A stretch of 64,000 nucleotides of DNA, taken from assembly GCA_016858145.1 (NCBI GenBank), contig JAEHOE010000013.1, forward strand, positions 1-64,000, written 5' to 3'. The stretch is from Edaphochlamys debaryana (Eukaryota; Chlorophyta; Chlorophyceae; Chlamydomonadales). Below the pieces are notes generated by a model, which did no database searches, was not told the DNA's origin, and saw nothing but the letters and a program-made list of their open reading frames with translations. Below, piece by piece: positions 54,701 through 64,000 of the stretch. The position numbers and the translations under genes were made by a program. Each line of letters starts with the position of its first letter. The first letter of the stretch is position 1.

Positions 54701-57700
54701 CGCAGGATGGCCTGCACGAGGTTAGTACCCCGAGGCTGCGCCCAGCTGTGACCCCATTTCTCCACCCCCCCCCCCACCTGGTCCGTAGCTCTTGATGGGG
54801 CCCTGCCGGTCCTTGAACACACCCAGCTCGCCCCTGGGGGGGAGGGGATGTGCGGAGGAGGGGGGGTGCGAGGTGAGGTGGAGGAGCGGCCACGGGGTGG
54901 TCCCGGAAGGCGGTGCAGGGCTGTCAGCTGCAGATTGGTGAGCCACCTTGTGTGACGGCACCGTTAAGATTTGCTCCTTCCCGTCCCCTTATCCCTCCCC
55001 TCGTCCCCCCTACCCCCTCCCCCCCCCCACCTCTCCACGATGTACATCTTGTCCCCTATGTCCCCCTGCTTGATGACGTCATCGCCCGCCTTGTACGACA
55101 CGGGCTTGAGCGCCGCCGCCAGCTGTGCGCGGGTGGAGGGCTCGATGGATGCAAGGAGGGGCACCTTGCGCAGGGCCTGACAGGGGGGGGGACGGGGGGA
55201 GGGGGGCAAGGAGGGAGCTTCAGTGAGCTGTCGGCTGGGAACGCGGGCGGAGGCACGTGCTCGCTATGCCGAGCCTTCAGGACGGAGCGGGAGCTACCGG
55301 GAGCGGACACGACCGGCACTGCCCTCCAGCCCACCTGGCCCCCCTAGCTGGCCTACCCCCCCCCCCCTGCCCCCCCCTCCTCCCCCCCCACCTCGAACCT
55401 CCACACGTTCCTCAGCGTGGCCAGGTTCCCCAGCAGCCGCGTGAACTGCTCCCGGCTGAGGCTCAGCGCCGTGGCGTCGCTCAGCGCCATGACGGTGGCC
55501 GCCCGCGCCTCGGCCCGTAGCAGGGCCAGCTCGCCGAAGCAGCCGCCCTCGCCCACGCGGGCCAGCTCCTTGCCGGCGTCTGGGGGGGGAGGGCGGGAGG
55601 GGGGAGGGGAGGGGGGAGGGAAGCTTCTGTTCCTGGTCCCCAACGTCCTCTCCCTCTCTTTCCTTCCCCCGCGCCCCCCGCCCCACCGGTGCCCTTCCCC
55701 CCCACCCCCCACCCACCGTCGAACACCGTGAAGGCGCCCGAGTGCACGATGTAGAAGCAGTCCCCCGGCTCGCCCTTGCGGAACACCACCTGGCCCTGGG
55801 GGGGGAGGGGGGGGAGAGGGAAGGGATGGGGGGTAGTGTTTGTGCGGGCGGAGGAATCGGCTCGCAGGGAGTGGACGACGCCCCGCCCAAGAGCCCAGGC
55901 AGATGCGCATGGCACACCTTCCGTGCACCACGCCGCACCCCGTACGGCACCTGCCGCACCCCTGCCGTACGCACCTGCTTGAAGGCCACGCTGGTCATTG
56001 CGCGGGCCAGCTGCCACAGCTGCCGCTCGGAGCAGGCCGACAGGATGGGCACCTGGGGGGGGGGGGGCGGAGGAGGGGGGGGGCGGTTCAGGGACCGGGA
56101 GGCGCACGGGGGGCCATGGCGGCGGGAGGTGCCTCGGCGGCTCCTCTGTGCGGGGGCGCCCGCACACTCCCCGCCCCACCTCCTTGAGGTGCTCGAACCT
56201 CCATATCTCCTCCTGGCTCCCCAGCAGCTCTCGGAACGACTCGGCGCTCAGCACGTAGCACACCAGGCGCCCGTCGGCCTGGGGGGGGGGGAGGGGAGGG
56301 AGGGGGGGGGGGGGGGGGGTTGAGGTGGAGAGGAGGGGTTGGGGAGAAGAGTGGGCGATGAAGGCCGCTGCAGGCCCACGCCTCGAGGCGCGAGGGCGAG
56401 CCTATGCACATTTCCCCCCTTCCCCACTACTCTACAGCTCTCCCCCCTCCGCCCCCCTCCCCCCCCCACCCCCCTCCCCCCCCGCTCACCACCACGTCCG
56501 CCGCCCGCGTCTCCCCCCCCAGCAGCGCCCGCTCCCCGAAGTACTGCCCCATGCCCAGCTTGGCCAGCACGCCGCCTGGGGGGTGGTAGGAGCAGTTGGT
56601 GAGGTGGGGGTGAGGGATGAGCAGCGGGCACGCAGGGGAACGGGGGCATGGAGGCAGGGGTGGGGCACCGCTGCACTCCGCTGTGCTGCCCCCACCCCGC
56701 CGGTCTGCGACCCAGACAGCGGCTCCGGCCTCGGCGTCCGCACCTGGCCCCGCCCGGGCCCCCCCTCTTGAGCCCCGCCTTGTCCTTCTCAGCCCTCCGC
56801 AGCCAAGTCCCTCAGCCCCCCCTGCACCTTCTCCCCCCCTCCAATCTCCCCCCCCTCCCATCACACCCAAGGCCCACCTGCCGCGTCCTTGACCAGCGCC
56901 CCCCCCTCCTTGACGATGAAGAAGTCGGAGCCGGGGTCGCCGCGGCGGAACACGTGCCTCCCGGGCTTGTACTCGACCTGGGGGGGGGGGCACCAGGAGG
57001 GGAGGCGGCGGGGAAGGGATGAGAGGGATGTGGGAAGAGCATGGGAGGATGGGCCATCGATACAGCGGGGTGGCCGGGTGGATGGCCGGGTGGGCAGGTG
57101 GGCGAGTGGTCTCACGGGTCTTCCAGAGCGTCTCAGGGCGCCCAAGTCCCCCCCCTCTCTCCCTGCCTCCACCTCTCCATGCCCCCCCTCCAGCGCTCTA
57201 CGGCACGCCCTTCCCCCCCTCGGCCACCGGCACCCGCACACCCCTCCCTCCACCAGCACGCCCCTCTCCCCCCGGGCGCAGGCGCCTCTGTCCTGGGGCT
57301 GCACCCACGGATGCGCCTCACCCGCCCCCACCCATGAGCACCCATGCGCACACAACACCACGCGCACCACACCCACAACACCCACAGCAGCCCTCCCCGC
57401 TCAGTGCCAAACACCCCCTCCTTCCCCCCCCCCCTCCCTCCCCCCCCCCACCTGGTTCAGTGCGTCCACCAGGAGCGCCTTCTGGTGGGAGGACAGGTGC
57501 TTGAGCGCGGGGACCTGGGGGGGGGAGGGGAGGGGCGGGTGAGGAGCGAGGCAGGGCACAGGCCGGAGACCAGGCGAGGCGAGGGCAGGGGTCTCGCGCG
57601 AGCAGTGCTGCGTCCTTGGACATTGATCGTGCCCCCCCCCCTCCTCCACCCCACCCCACCCCCACCTGGTCCAGCAGGTTGTGCCTCGCCACGAACTGCT

Positions 57701-60285
57701 CGTGCGTGAAGTTGCGCTTCACTGCGTTGAACACCGCCCGCTCCATGACCCACAGCACGCAGCTGGGGGGGGGGGGCAAGAGTGCGGGGGTGGAGAGGGG
57801 TGAGCGGGAGGCGGAGTGTGTGGCCGGTGCGGGGGTCAATGCAACGTGCAGCTAGCCGGGTCTGGCCCACCAGCCGGATGCGACGAGGTAAGCAACAATG
57901 TGAGAGGGTGGCAGGGAGCCCGAGACACTGCGAGGGACGTGCTGGATCAGTTGGAGGCGCATGGTGGTGGGTAGGAAGGGTAGGATGGGGGGCCTCCCGG
58001 CAGTGGGGGTTGCGACACGGGGCTCGGTGCACCCGCTGCTGCTGCCCCACCACCGGCGGAGGGCGGGGCCCGGGCTCGTCGCGGGTGCCCCCAAGGCCCC
58101 GTGCGGGGCCCCACTGGAGGAAACCCCTGCCTCCCGCACGGCTGCACTTCACACGCGGTTCCCCCTCGCTGCATGGAGCCCCCTCATGACCCCCCCACCG
58201 CCCCCCCCCCTCACCGCGTGGTGGCCTTGACGGTGGCGGCCCGGGGCGCGGCGTAGAGCAGCGCCAGCTCCCCGAAGGCGCTGCCGGCGCTGTAGATGAG
58301 CACCTTCTTGGGGGCGGGGGCGGAGGGGGCGCGCACCCACACCTCGCACACGCCCTGTTGGGGGGAAGGTTGGGGGAGAGGCAAGTGGGGGAGGAGGGGT
58401 CAGCATGGAGAGAGGAGGTTCAGGCGGGTAGCGGGATGGGCGTCCGTGTGCACGCGTCTCGCCTGCCACCACACAGTACAAGCGCAGGCCTCCCTCCCCC
58501 CAGTCCCCCCCCACACACACAGCCCCCAGCCCCCCCCCCCCACACACACACACCTGCTCCAGGACGTAGAACTGGGAGGCCTCACGGTCGCCCTGCACGT
58601 GGGGGGCAGGGGTGAGGGGGGGGGTGAGGGGTGAGGTTGGTATCGTCGGTGATGGGCATTGGAGACCGAAGTAGCAAGCGGACAAGATGGACAAACGGCG
58701 GCGGGCTGGCGATCGGCCCCGATTGGCGGCAGCGGCTTAGGGCCCGCACGGGGCGAGCGGGCCCCGCTGCTGCGTCCCCGCAACGAGCGCAGCGCACCGC
58801 TGGGCCCCGCACACACCGTGCGTGTCCCTACCGGATCGCATGGGGACCGGCAGCCCCCCGCGCCCCCTGCAGCCTCCGACTGCGCCCCCGCCCCTCGCGC
58901 AGCCCACCACCGGCTGCCTGGCCCCAGCCGCCTGCTCCCGCCTCTAGCCCCTAGCCCCTAGACACCTCCATCCCCCCAATTCCAACCCCTACCCCCTACC
59001 CACCTGGCGGATGATGTCGGTGCCGGGTGCCACCTCGACCTCGTACATGGAGTCGATGATGACCTCCAGGGCGGCCTGGGGGTCGGGGTTGGGGCGGGGG
59101 TGGGGGGAGGGGGGGTGGGAGGGGGTCAGCAGGTGCATGGGTCCCAACACGGGCCACGGAGAAGCGGTGGCCAAGAAGGGGCGTGAGAGTGGGTAAGCGG
59201 GTGAGGGAGCGTGGCGGGTCTGCGGGCCTACCTGGGCCAGCTCGGCGGTGTCGCAGCCCGCAGCCCGCGGGCCAAGCGCGTGGTGCGGGGCCCTCACCGC
59301 ACCGCCCCGGCAAACATACACATACATGCACAAAAGCTTACACTTCGCGCCTGCGGCTCCCCGGCTCACATGAGCAGTCCCCCACACCCACCTGGGGCAG
59401 GTCCTGGAAGAGCAGGTTGTCCGCAATGGCCGCGGCTGGTGGCAAGGAGGGGGGGGCAGGGGCAGGGGCAGGGGCAGGGCAGGAAAGCGAGTTAGGGCAT
59501 GCCCGTGCGCAGGCTGGGGCCCAGCCTTGCTGTAAATCATGGGCATAGATCCCGTGCAGTCAACGTGCAGCATGTCTGGTTATCACTCTACTAATTGGCA
59601 TGCGCAGGTAGAGGCGTAGAGCAGCTGAGGACGGTACCTTCCGGGGCATGTTGGCCATGTCACAATGCGGGGGCGCGCAACAACCGTAGCCGCATATGGG
59701 CACCGCGCGCTTGCGTTCCAGGTGCAAGTGATAAGGCACGACGTTAGGCAGCGCGACTCGACGGGTTGGTTGCTCACCGATTAGCTCCTTGGTCTTCTCG
59801 GGCTTGGGCACGATGTTCACCTTGGCCGCGACTGAGGACTCGGCAGCGACCGCCTCGCGCTTCTGCCTCCATAGCTTGGGCAGGCTGCCGTTGCGGTCGC
59901 GCCCGGCGCTCCAGCGCTGCGTGGAGAAACGGCGGGCGTGGGGAGTCGGACCGTCACAAACTGCCTTCCACGTTCAGTGAGCGCCCAAACGGGACTTCCA
60001 AGGCGCCATGGCCCAAGTTATGCACCGGTGAACAACCAGGTATGGGTTGCATGCGGCAAGCCTGCACTCGGGGGCCAGGCATGCGCACATGCAAACCGGC
60101 CTGTCCTCGCGCTCGGTAGTGCTTGAGGCGCAACCGATCTGGTCGCGCACCTTGTTGTCCACATTGCCGTTTGCGTCACTGATCTTGACTGTCGCCATCA
60201 CGGCGTCGACGCCTCCGCGCTCCATGAACTCGTTGGTGACGGCAGGCTTCGCGCACGAGTTGATACGCGAGAAGAAACCCTTCAT
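51755..60285 (-). CDS. PKG: cGMP-dependent protein kinase with four cyclic-nucleotide-binding domains
   Basis: About 28 exons and about 920 residues, starting [16 protein letters not shown] at 60285. Four consecutive cNMP-binding domains are visible by their phosphate-binding cassettes: [16 protein letters not shown] (near 58240), [16 protein letters not shown] (near 56520), [16 protein letters not shown] (near 55510) and [16 protein letters not shown] (near 54620). All keep the Glu and Arg that grip the ribose-phosphate. Three have RAAT, the Thr associated with cGMP preference, while the second has RAAD. The AGC kinase domain (about residues 597-875) has [43 protein letters not shown] and [15 protein letters not shown]. 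The C-terminal tail has [16 protein letters not shown]. It phosphorylates Ser/Thr after cGMP relieves autoinhibition. Chlamydomonas PKG acts in flagellar and adhesion signalling. Four-site PKGs also occur in ciliates and apicomplexans. No GAF or transmembrane region is seen. Confidence 0.95.
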
Positions 60286-62874
60286 GCTATCACCACTATG
60301 CGCTAGGTAGGGGCCTCAAGGCGCCCCGCGTGCGCGCGCTCAGCAGCGACGCTCGCGTCTCTCAGCGCGGCGTTAACCAAGCAGCGAGGGCCCTGCAGAG
60401 AACCTCTTGTGTCAGCTCAAGACAACCTCTGCTTGTAGGTATTATATGGGTAGGAAGGTCGCGGGCCGGGCAAAGAGGGCCAGTCGCGCGAGATCGGGAA
60501 GGTCGGAAGGGCAAGAGGCGCAACAAGTCAATGGGAGCCCCGCCCAAACCGCCCCGCTTGCACAAAGGCCAAGCTCTATGAATATAAGTACACCCACAGT
60601 ACACGCTCAGGGTGTGTAGCGCCTGGAAGTGGAGTGGTCGCGCTGAGCGACTCCGGAGATCTGGAGGTCGGGACTTCACAGCCATGTCTGTGAACTGCCA
60701 CTGGCCAGCGGCCTATCGCCGACCAAGCCCCCCTCGCAGCTCACCTCACGACTCCAGGCGGAAGGGGAGGTAGCCGCATACTGCGAAGCACCGTGCTGGC
60801 GCAGGTGCGCCCTCCCTCCCGGGAGTCCCGGCTCCAGGTGCTCGTTGCCACCTGCGGTGGAGGCTCGGCCATTCACGAAGGGCTTGACGCAAAGCGCAAT
60901 GAAGCGCAGTGCACGAAGGCGAACTTGGCTTGACGCAGGGTGTGGTGGACATGGCTACATAAGCTTCAAAGGCGAATGGGTGGCGGGGCGCTGGGAGAAT
61001 ACCACGTGTGGACTGCACAGGACCCAGCGCAGGCGCGGAGCGCATGGCAGTCCCGGCCACGTAGGGCAGCAGGCAGCAGGCAGACTTGTTACAGGCTGAC
61101 AGCAGCAATCAGTATCGTATAGAGCTAGCCCTCGCACATGTCGAACATAAACTTGGTCGATAAGACAGACGACAAAACACCATCCCCTCTCGCCGGCGCT
61201 CCACAGAGTCCAAAACCGCGCAGCACCCCCGCCCACCCCAGGCCCACCAGCCCCGTTATTGGATGCCTTGCCGCTGGGATCGCTCCGGGCCTGTGCCGCC
61301 CCGAGCCCCCATGCAGCCACACTGGCATCCGGCGCCCACTGCGCCCTCGGCAGCCACCACCGCTGCCCAGCCTCCCCGGTGTGCCCACTCGCGCCGGGCC
61401 CTCTCCAAATTCGCTTCCACGCCCCTCCACAGCACACTGAGACTGGGGCGACAACACACCGGGGCGTGGGCGCCCGGGCCCCCCAGGCCTCCGGGGCCCA
61501 GGGCAATGCAGCGCATCACGCCTGCCTGCGCCCTCCCCCGCCCCCACCGTCGCCACACCGATGTCGGGCCCCAGGCCACCCTCCACCGCGCATCCCGGAA
61601 TGCATGCGATAGCCCACCGGGCTCGCTCGGCCGATCAATCCCGCAGCCTGGCTGGGGTGTAAGCCAGCCGAGCGCCGTACGCCTCAAAGGTCACTCCGCA
61701 AAATCCATCCCACCCGTGCCCCCGCCCTCAGCAACGCCGGAGCACCCTGCCAGCCGTGCGGCAGGGTCGCGCACAGACGCACACAGATATCGGACACAAG
61801 TGTCCCACCATCTCTGAACCGACCAGGCAACTCATCCAATGAGCCTCCATGCGCCCCCAGCCCCTGTCTGGACCACGTACGTCCTCCCCTGGCCCCGGCC
61901 GCTTCCCATGGCCTTCCCCCCCCGTCCCACCCCCTCCCGCCATGTCCAAGCGCTCATTGCAGTGCAAGGCCCACCGTCCTCCGTCCCGCCCCGCCTCCAA
62001 CCCAACTCAAATCGGTATCAGGCCACAAAACCCCGAGCACAACACGCAACTCCTTATTTAAGCATGCCCCCTAGATATTCGCCTTACGGCCCCGCAGGGG
62101 CTGTGAGCCCCGTCCGTCCTCTCGCCTACCGCCACTACGCCCCCACAGGCCGGCCGCACGTCCCAGCCACCGCCCGTGCTCACGCGGATCGGGGGAGGGG
62201 AGGGGTAACTGCCGCACCCTCACGCGTCCCCCCACCCCAGCGCTTCTCCGCCGCGGCCGCGCCTCCCCGCTCTCCGCCATTCAGTCATGGAGCTCTCCAG
62301 GGCGCTGCAGGGCTGCGGTCGTCCACGCCGGGAGCGCGCCTGCGCCGGTCCCCGCATGGCCGGTAGCGGCCGCAAGCCGGCCGAGGCCTGCGCTTCTCGC
62401 CACCCCCGCCCCTGCCCCGTCGCTGCGCCCTTGTCCGCTGCGGCCGCCCGCTCCCGCACCCGCCTGCGCGCCCGGCCCAAACCCGGCCCGCAGCCGCCGT
62501 AGTCCTCCCCCGCCAGCCGCACTGCAGCACGGCGGGGCGACAGGGCTGGGCCCCGCACTCCACCTCCTCGCCCCGCCCCGTCTTTCCGCCGCCCAGAGCA
62601 GCTGCGCCGGCTCCTCAGCGGCCGCTGCCCCTCCTCCTCGTCGGCGGTGGGTCGGCTGGGCAGTCTCCGCGCAAAGCCAAAGCCGGGCCCTGCGTCCGCT
62701 CGGCTTAGCTCCACCCCCTGCGCCGACGCAAGGCCCTCCGGCGACTCCTCCGCGGGGCCCCGCCGCGCCGGGGGCCGCCGCACGCACGGCAGGGGGCTCT
62801 CCTCGCCTCCTTTCTCCTCCCACCTCCCGGACCCCGCCTGATCCTCCGCTGCGCCCCCCCTGGCCCCGCCCCGC
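60286..62874. other. Intergenic: PKG upstream region and phototropin 3' side
   Basis: About 2.6 kb with no gene I can support. The first kilobase is lower in GC. A TATA-like AATATAAG at 60581-60588 is oriented for the plus strand, where no gene follows. A minus-strand TGTAA at 61089-61093 is 1.8 kb past the phototropin stop. Plus-strand frames over 61250-62370 are Pro/Arg/Ala-rich without domains, have a composition expected from GC-rich noncoding DNA, and were not called. The proximal part is probably the phototropin 3' UTR. Confidence 0.4.
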
Positions 62875-64000
62875 TCAGTAGTTGTCGAAGTTGCCGCTCT
62901 GGCCCCCGTTGCCGCCTGCCCCCGTGGCCTTGGACTGGCGGCGGGGGACGTAGGGGGGCACCTCGTTGCGGAGGAGCGCCCAGTTGATGGACTGGGGGGG
63001 TGGGGGGTGGAGGGGGGGGGGGCAGAGGAGGGGAGAAGCACGTGGTGAAGCGAGGTGGCGGAGAAGGGGGTTGTGAGGCAGACGCCCGAGGTGGGAAGGG
63101 CGGATCAAGTGCGGCCGCTCTGTGCCCTCTTTCCCCCAACCCCTTCCCACCTTGAACCAGGGGTGCGCCTTGATCTCGTTGGCGCCGGTGCGGGTGCCCA
63201 ACCGCTTGGACACGTCCTTGATCAGCAGCTTCTGCGGGGGGGCGGGGCGAAGGGGAGGGGGGAGAGGGGGTTGAGGTCCAGCGCATTGCCTCATCCAACA
63301 CAGCTCGACAACCGCAGAACGCACTCCCACCCGCCATCACCTCCGCCCGCTCCGCAACACCACACCAAGCCCCGCTCGACCCCCCCTCCACCCAGCCGCC
63401 GCCCCTTCCCGCCCCCCCGGCCCCCTCCGCTCGCCTCGATGAGGTCGCGCGCCTCCTCGCTGACCGCCGGCTTGGCGGGGAAGCGCAGCGGGGCCTTGAT
63501 GATGTTCTCAAAGGTCTCGTCGCGGCGCGCCCCGCGGAAGGGCGTGGTGCCGTACAGCAGCTCGAAGATCAGGATGCCCAGCGACCACCAGTCCACGGCT
63601 GGGGGGGTGAGGGGGGGAGGGGGGAGGGAGGGCGGGCGCGGGTCGGAGATTAGGGGATGTGGTGGTAGCGAAGGGGAGATCGCTCACGGCGGCGGCGGGG
63701 GTTTCACTGGGGCCCACGGTGCTGTTCGCCTGCAAGCGTCCGGCCCCGACCACACCACTCCCCCTGCTCTCGCCCGCCATTCCCTCTTCCCCCTCCCCCC
63801 ACCCGGGTGCCCGCCCGAGCCCTGCGCCCCCTCCCCTGCACCCCCCCTCAACCCCCCCTCCCCCACCTGGCCCGTGCCCCGCCGCGTTGATGACCTCGGG
63901 CGCCAGGTACTCCTCGGTGCCTACGAACGAGTTGGCGCGGGCCACGGGCTCCGCCAGCAGCAGGTAGGACTCCGAGGGGCCCGAGGCGGAGCCGCCCGAC
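62875..64000 (-). CDS. PHOT: Phototropin, C-terminal part of the kinase domain (runs off window)
   Basis: Only the last four exons are inside the window (64000-63867, about 63600-63436, about 63232-63150, 62991-62875). They encode the C-terminal lobe of an AGC-VIII kinase: ARANSFVGTEEYLAPEVI, then DWWSLGILIFELLYGTTPFR, LRFPAKPAVSEEARDLI, KRLGTRTGANEIKAHPWF and INWALLRNEVPPYVPRR, ending FDNY and a stop at 62875. The GTEEYLAPE and RTGANEIK-HPWF-INWALLR wording is characteristic of phototropins and agrees closely with my recollection of Chlamydomonas PHOT. Phototropins are blue-light receptors whose LOV1/LOV2 domains release the kinase. The LOV domains should lie beyond 64000 and are not seen, so a LOV-less AGC-VIII kinase is possible but less likely. 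Confidence 0.9.

Noticed and set aside
60581..60588. TATA-like AATATAAG
   Set aside because: Oriented toward the plus strand, where no gene follows. For the minus-strand PKG the orientation is wrong, so it is not called as a promoter.
61839..62366. Plus-strand Pro-rich open frame upstream of the phototropin 3' end
   Set aside because: No domain, no splice structure, no codon pattern distinct from GC-rich noncoding DNA. More likely antisense to the phototropin 3' UTR.

Overview
The window is nuclear DNA from a very GC-rich green alga. The genes are broken by many short introns, the gene set includes a phototropin of the Chlamydomonas type, a four-cNMP-site PKG and a pappalysin-like extracellular metalloprotease with a proline-rich tail, and TGTAA motifs of the kind used as chlorophyte poly(A) signals lie downstream of several stops. 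The best guess is a chlorophyte, probably Chlorophyceae. I cannot name the genus. Introns commonly carry a G run after the donor and a C run before the acceptor, which produces the long G/C homopolymers seen everywhere.

Layout, left to right: (1) a DEAD-box RNA helicase on the minus strand (402 to about 8075), with a roughly 1 kb minisatellite in one intron; (2) NAC-beta/BTF3, minus (9759-10939); (3) a plastid-type NAD(P)-binding epimerase-like protein, plus (12384-14761); (4) an unrecognised basic, RG-repeat protein, minus (15759-18661); (5) a giant gene of about 27 exons, plus (19250-31187), whose product carries RS-rich stretches and many degenerate repeats resembling sperm-tail PG-rich (SHIPPO) repeats; (6) a secreted M43-like zinc metalloprotease, plus (32106-36139); (7) a PP2C phosphatase with a long RGG/proline-rich C-terminal extension, minus (37199-44173); (8) an F-box protein, plus (44446-47179), with a 20-bp minisatellite in an intron; (9) a non-autonomous hAT-like element (47671-48119); (10) a small tail-anchored protein, minus (49110-50065); (11) a cGMP-dependent protein kinase, minus (51755-60285); (12) the C-terminal end of a phototropin, minus (62875 to the window edge).

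There is no operon-like organisation. Two gene pairs are divergent with short shared upstream regions (4/5 and 7/8). Several genes belong to light, cyclic-nucleotide and phosphorylation signalling (phototropin, PKG, PP2C) or to likely ciliary or extracellular functions, but their proximity alone does not show that they work together. Exon joins for BTF3, the epimerase-like gene, the unknown RG protein, the F-box gene and the tail-anchored protein were checked for phase, and all give continuous reading frames. Ends of the larger genes, especially the helicase start, are less certain.
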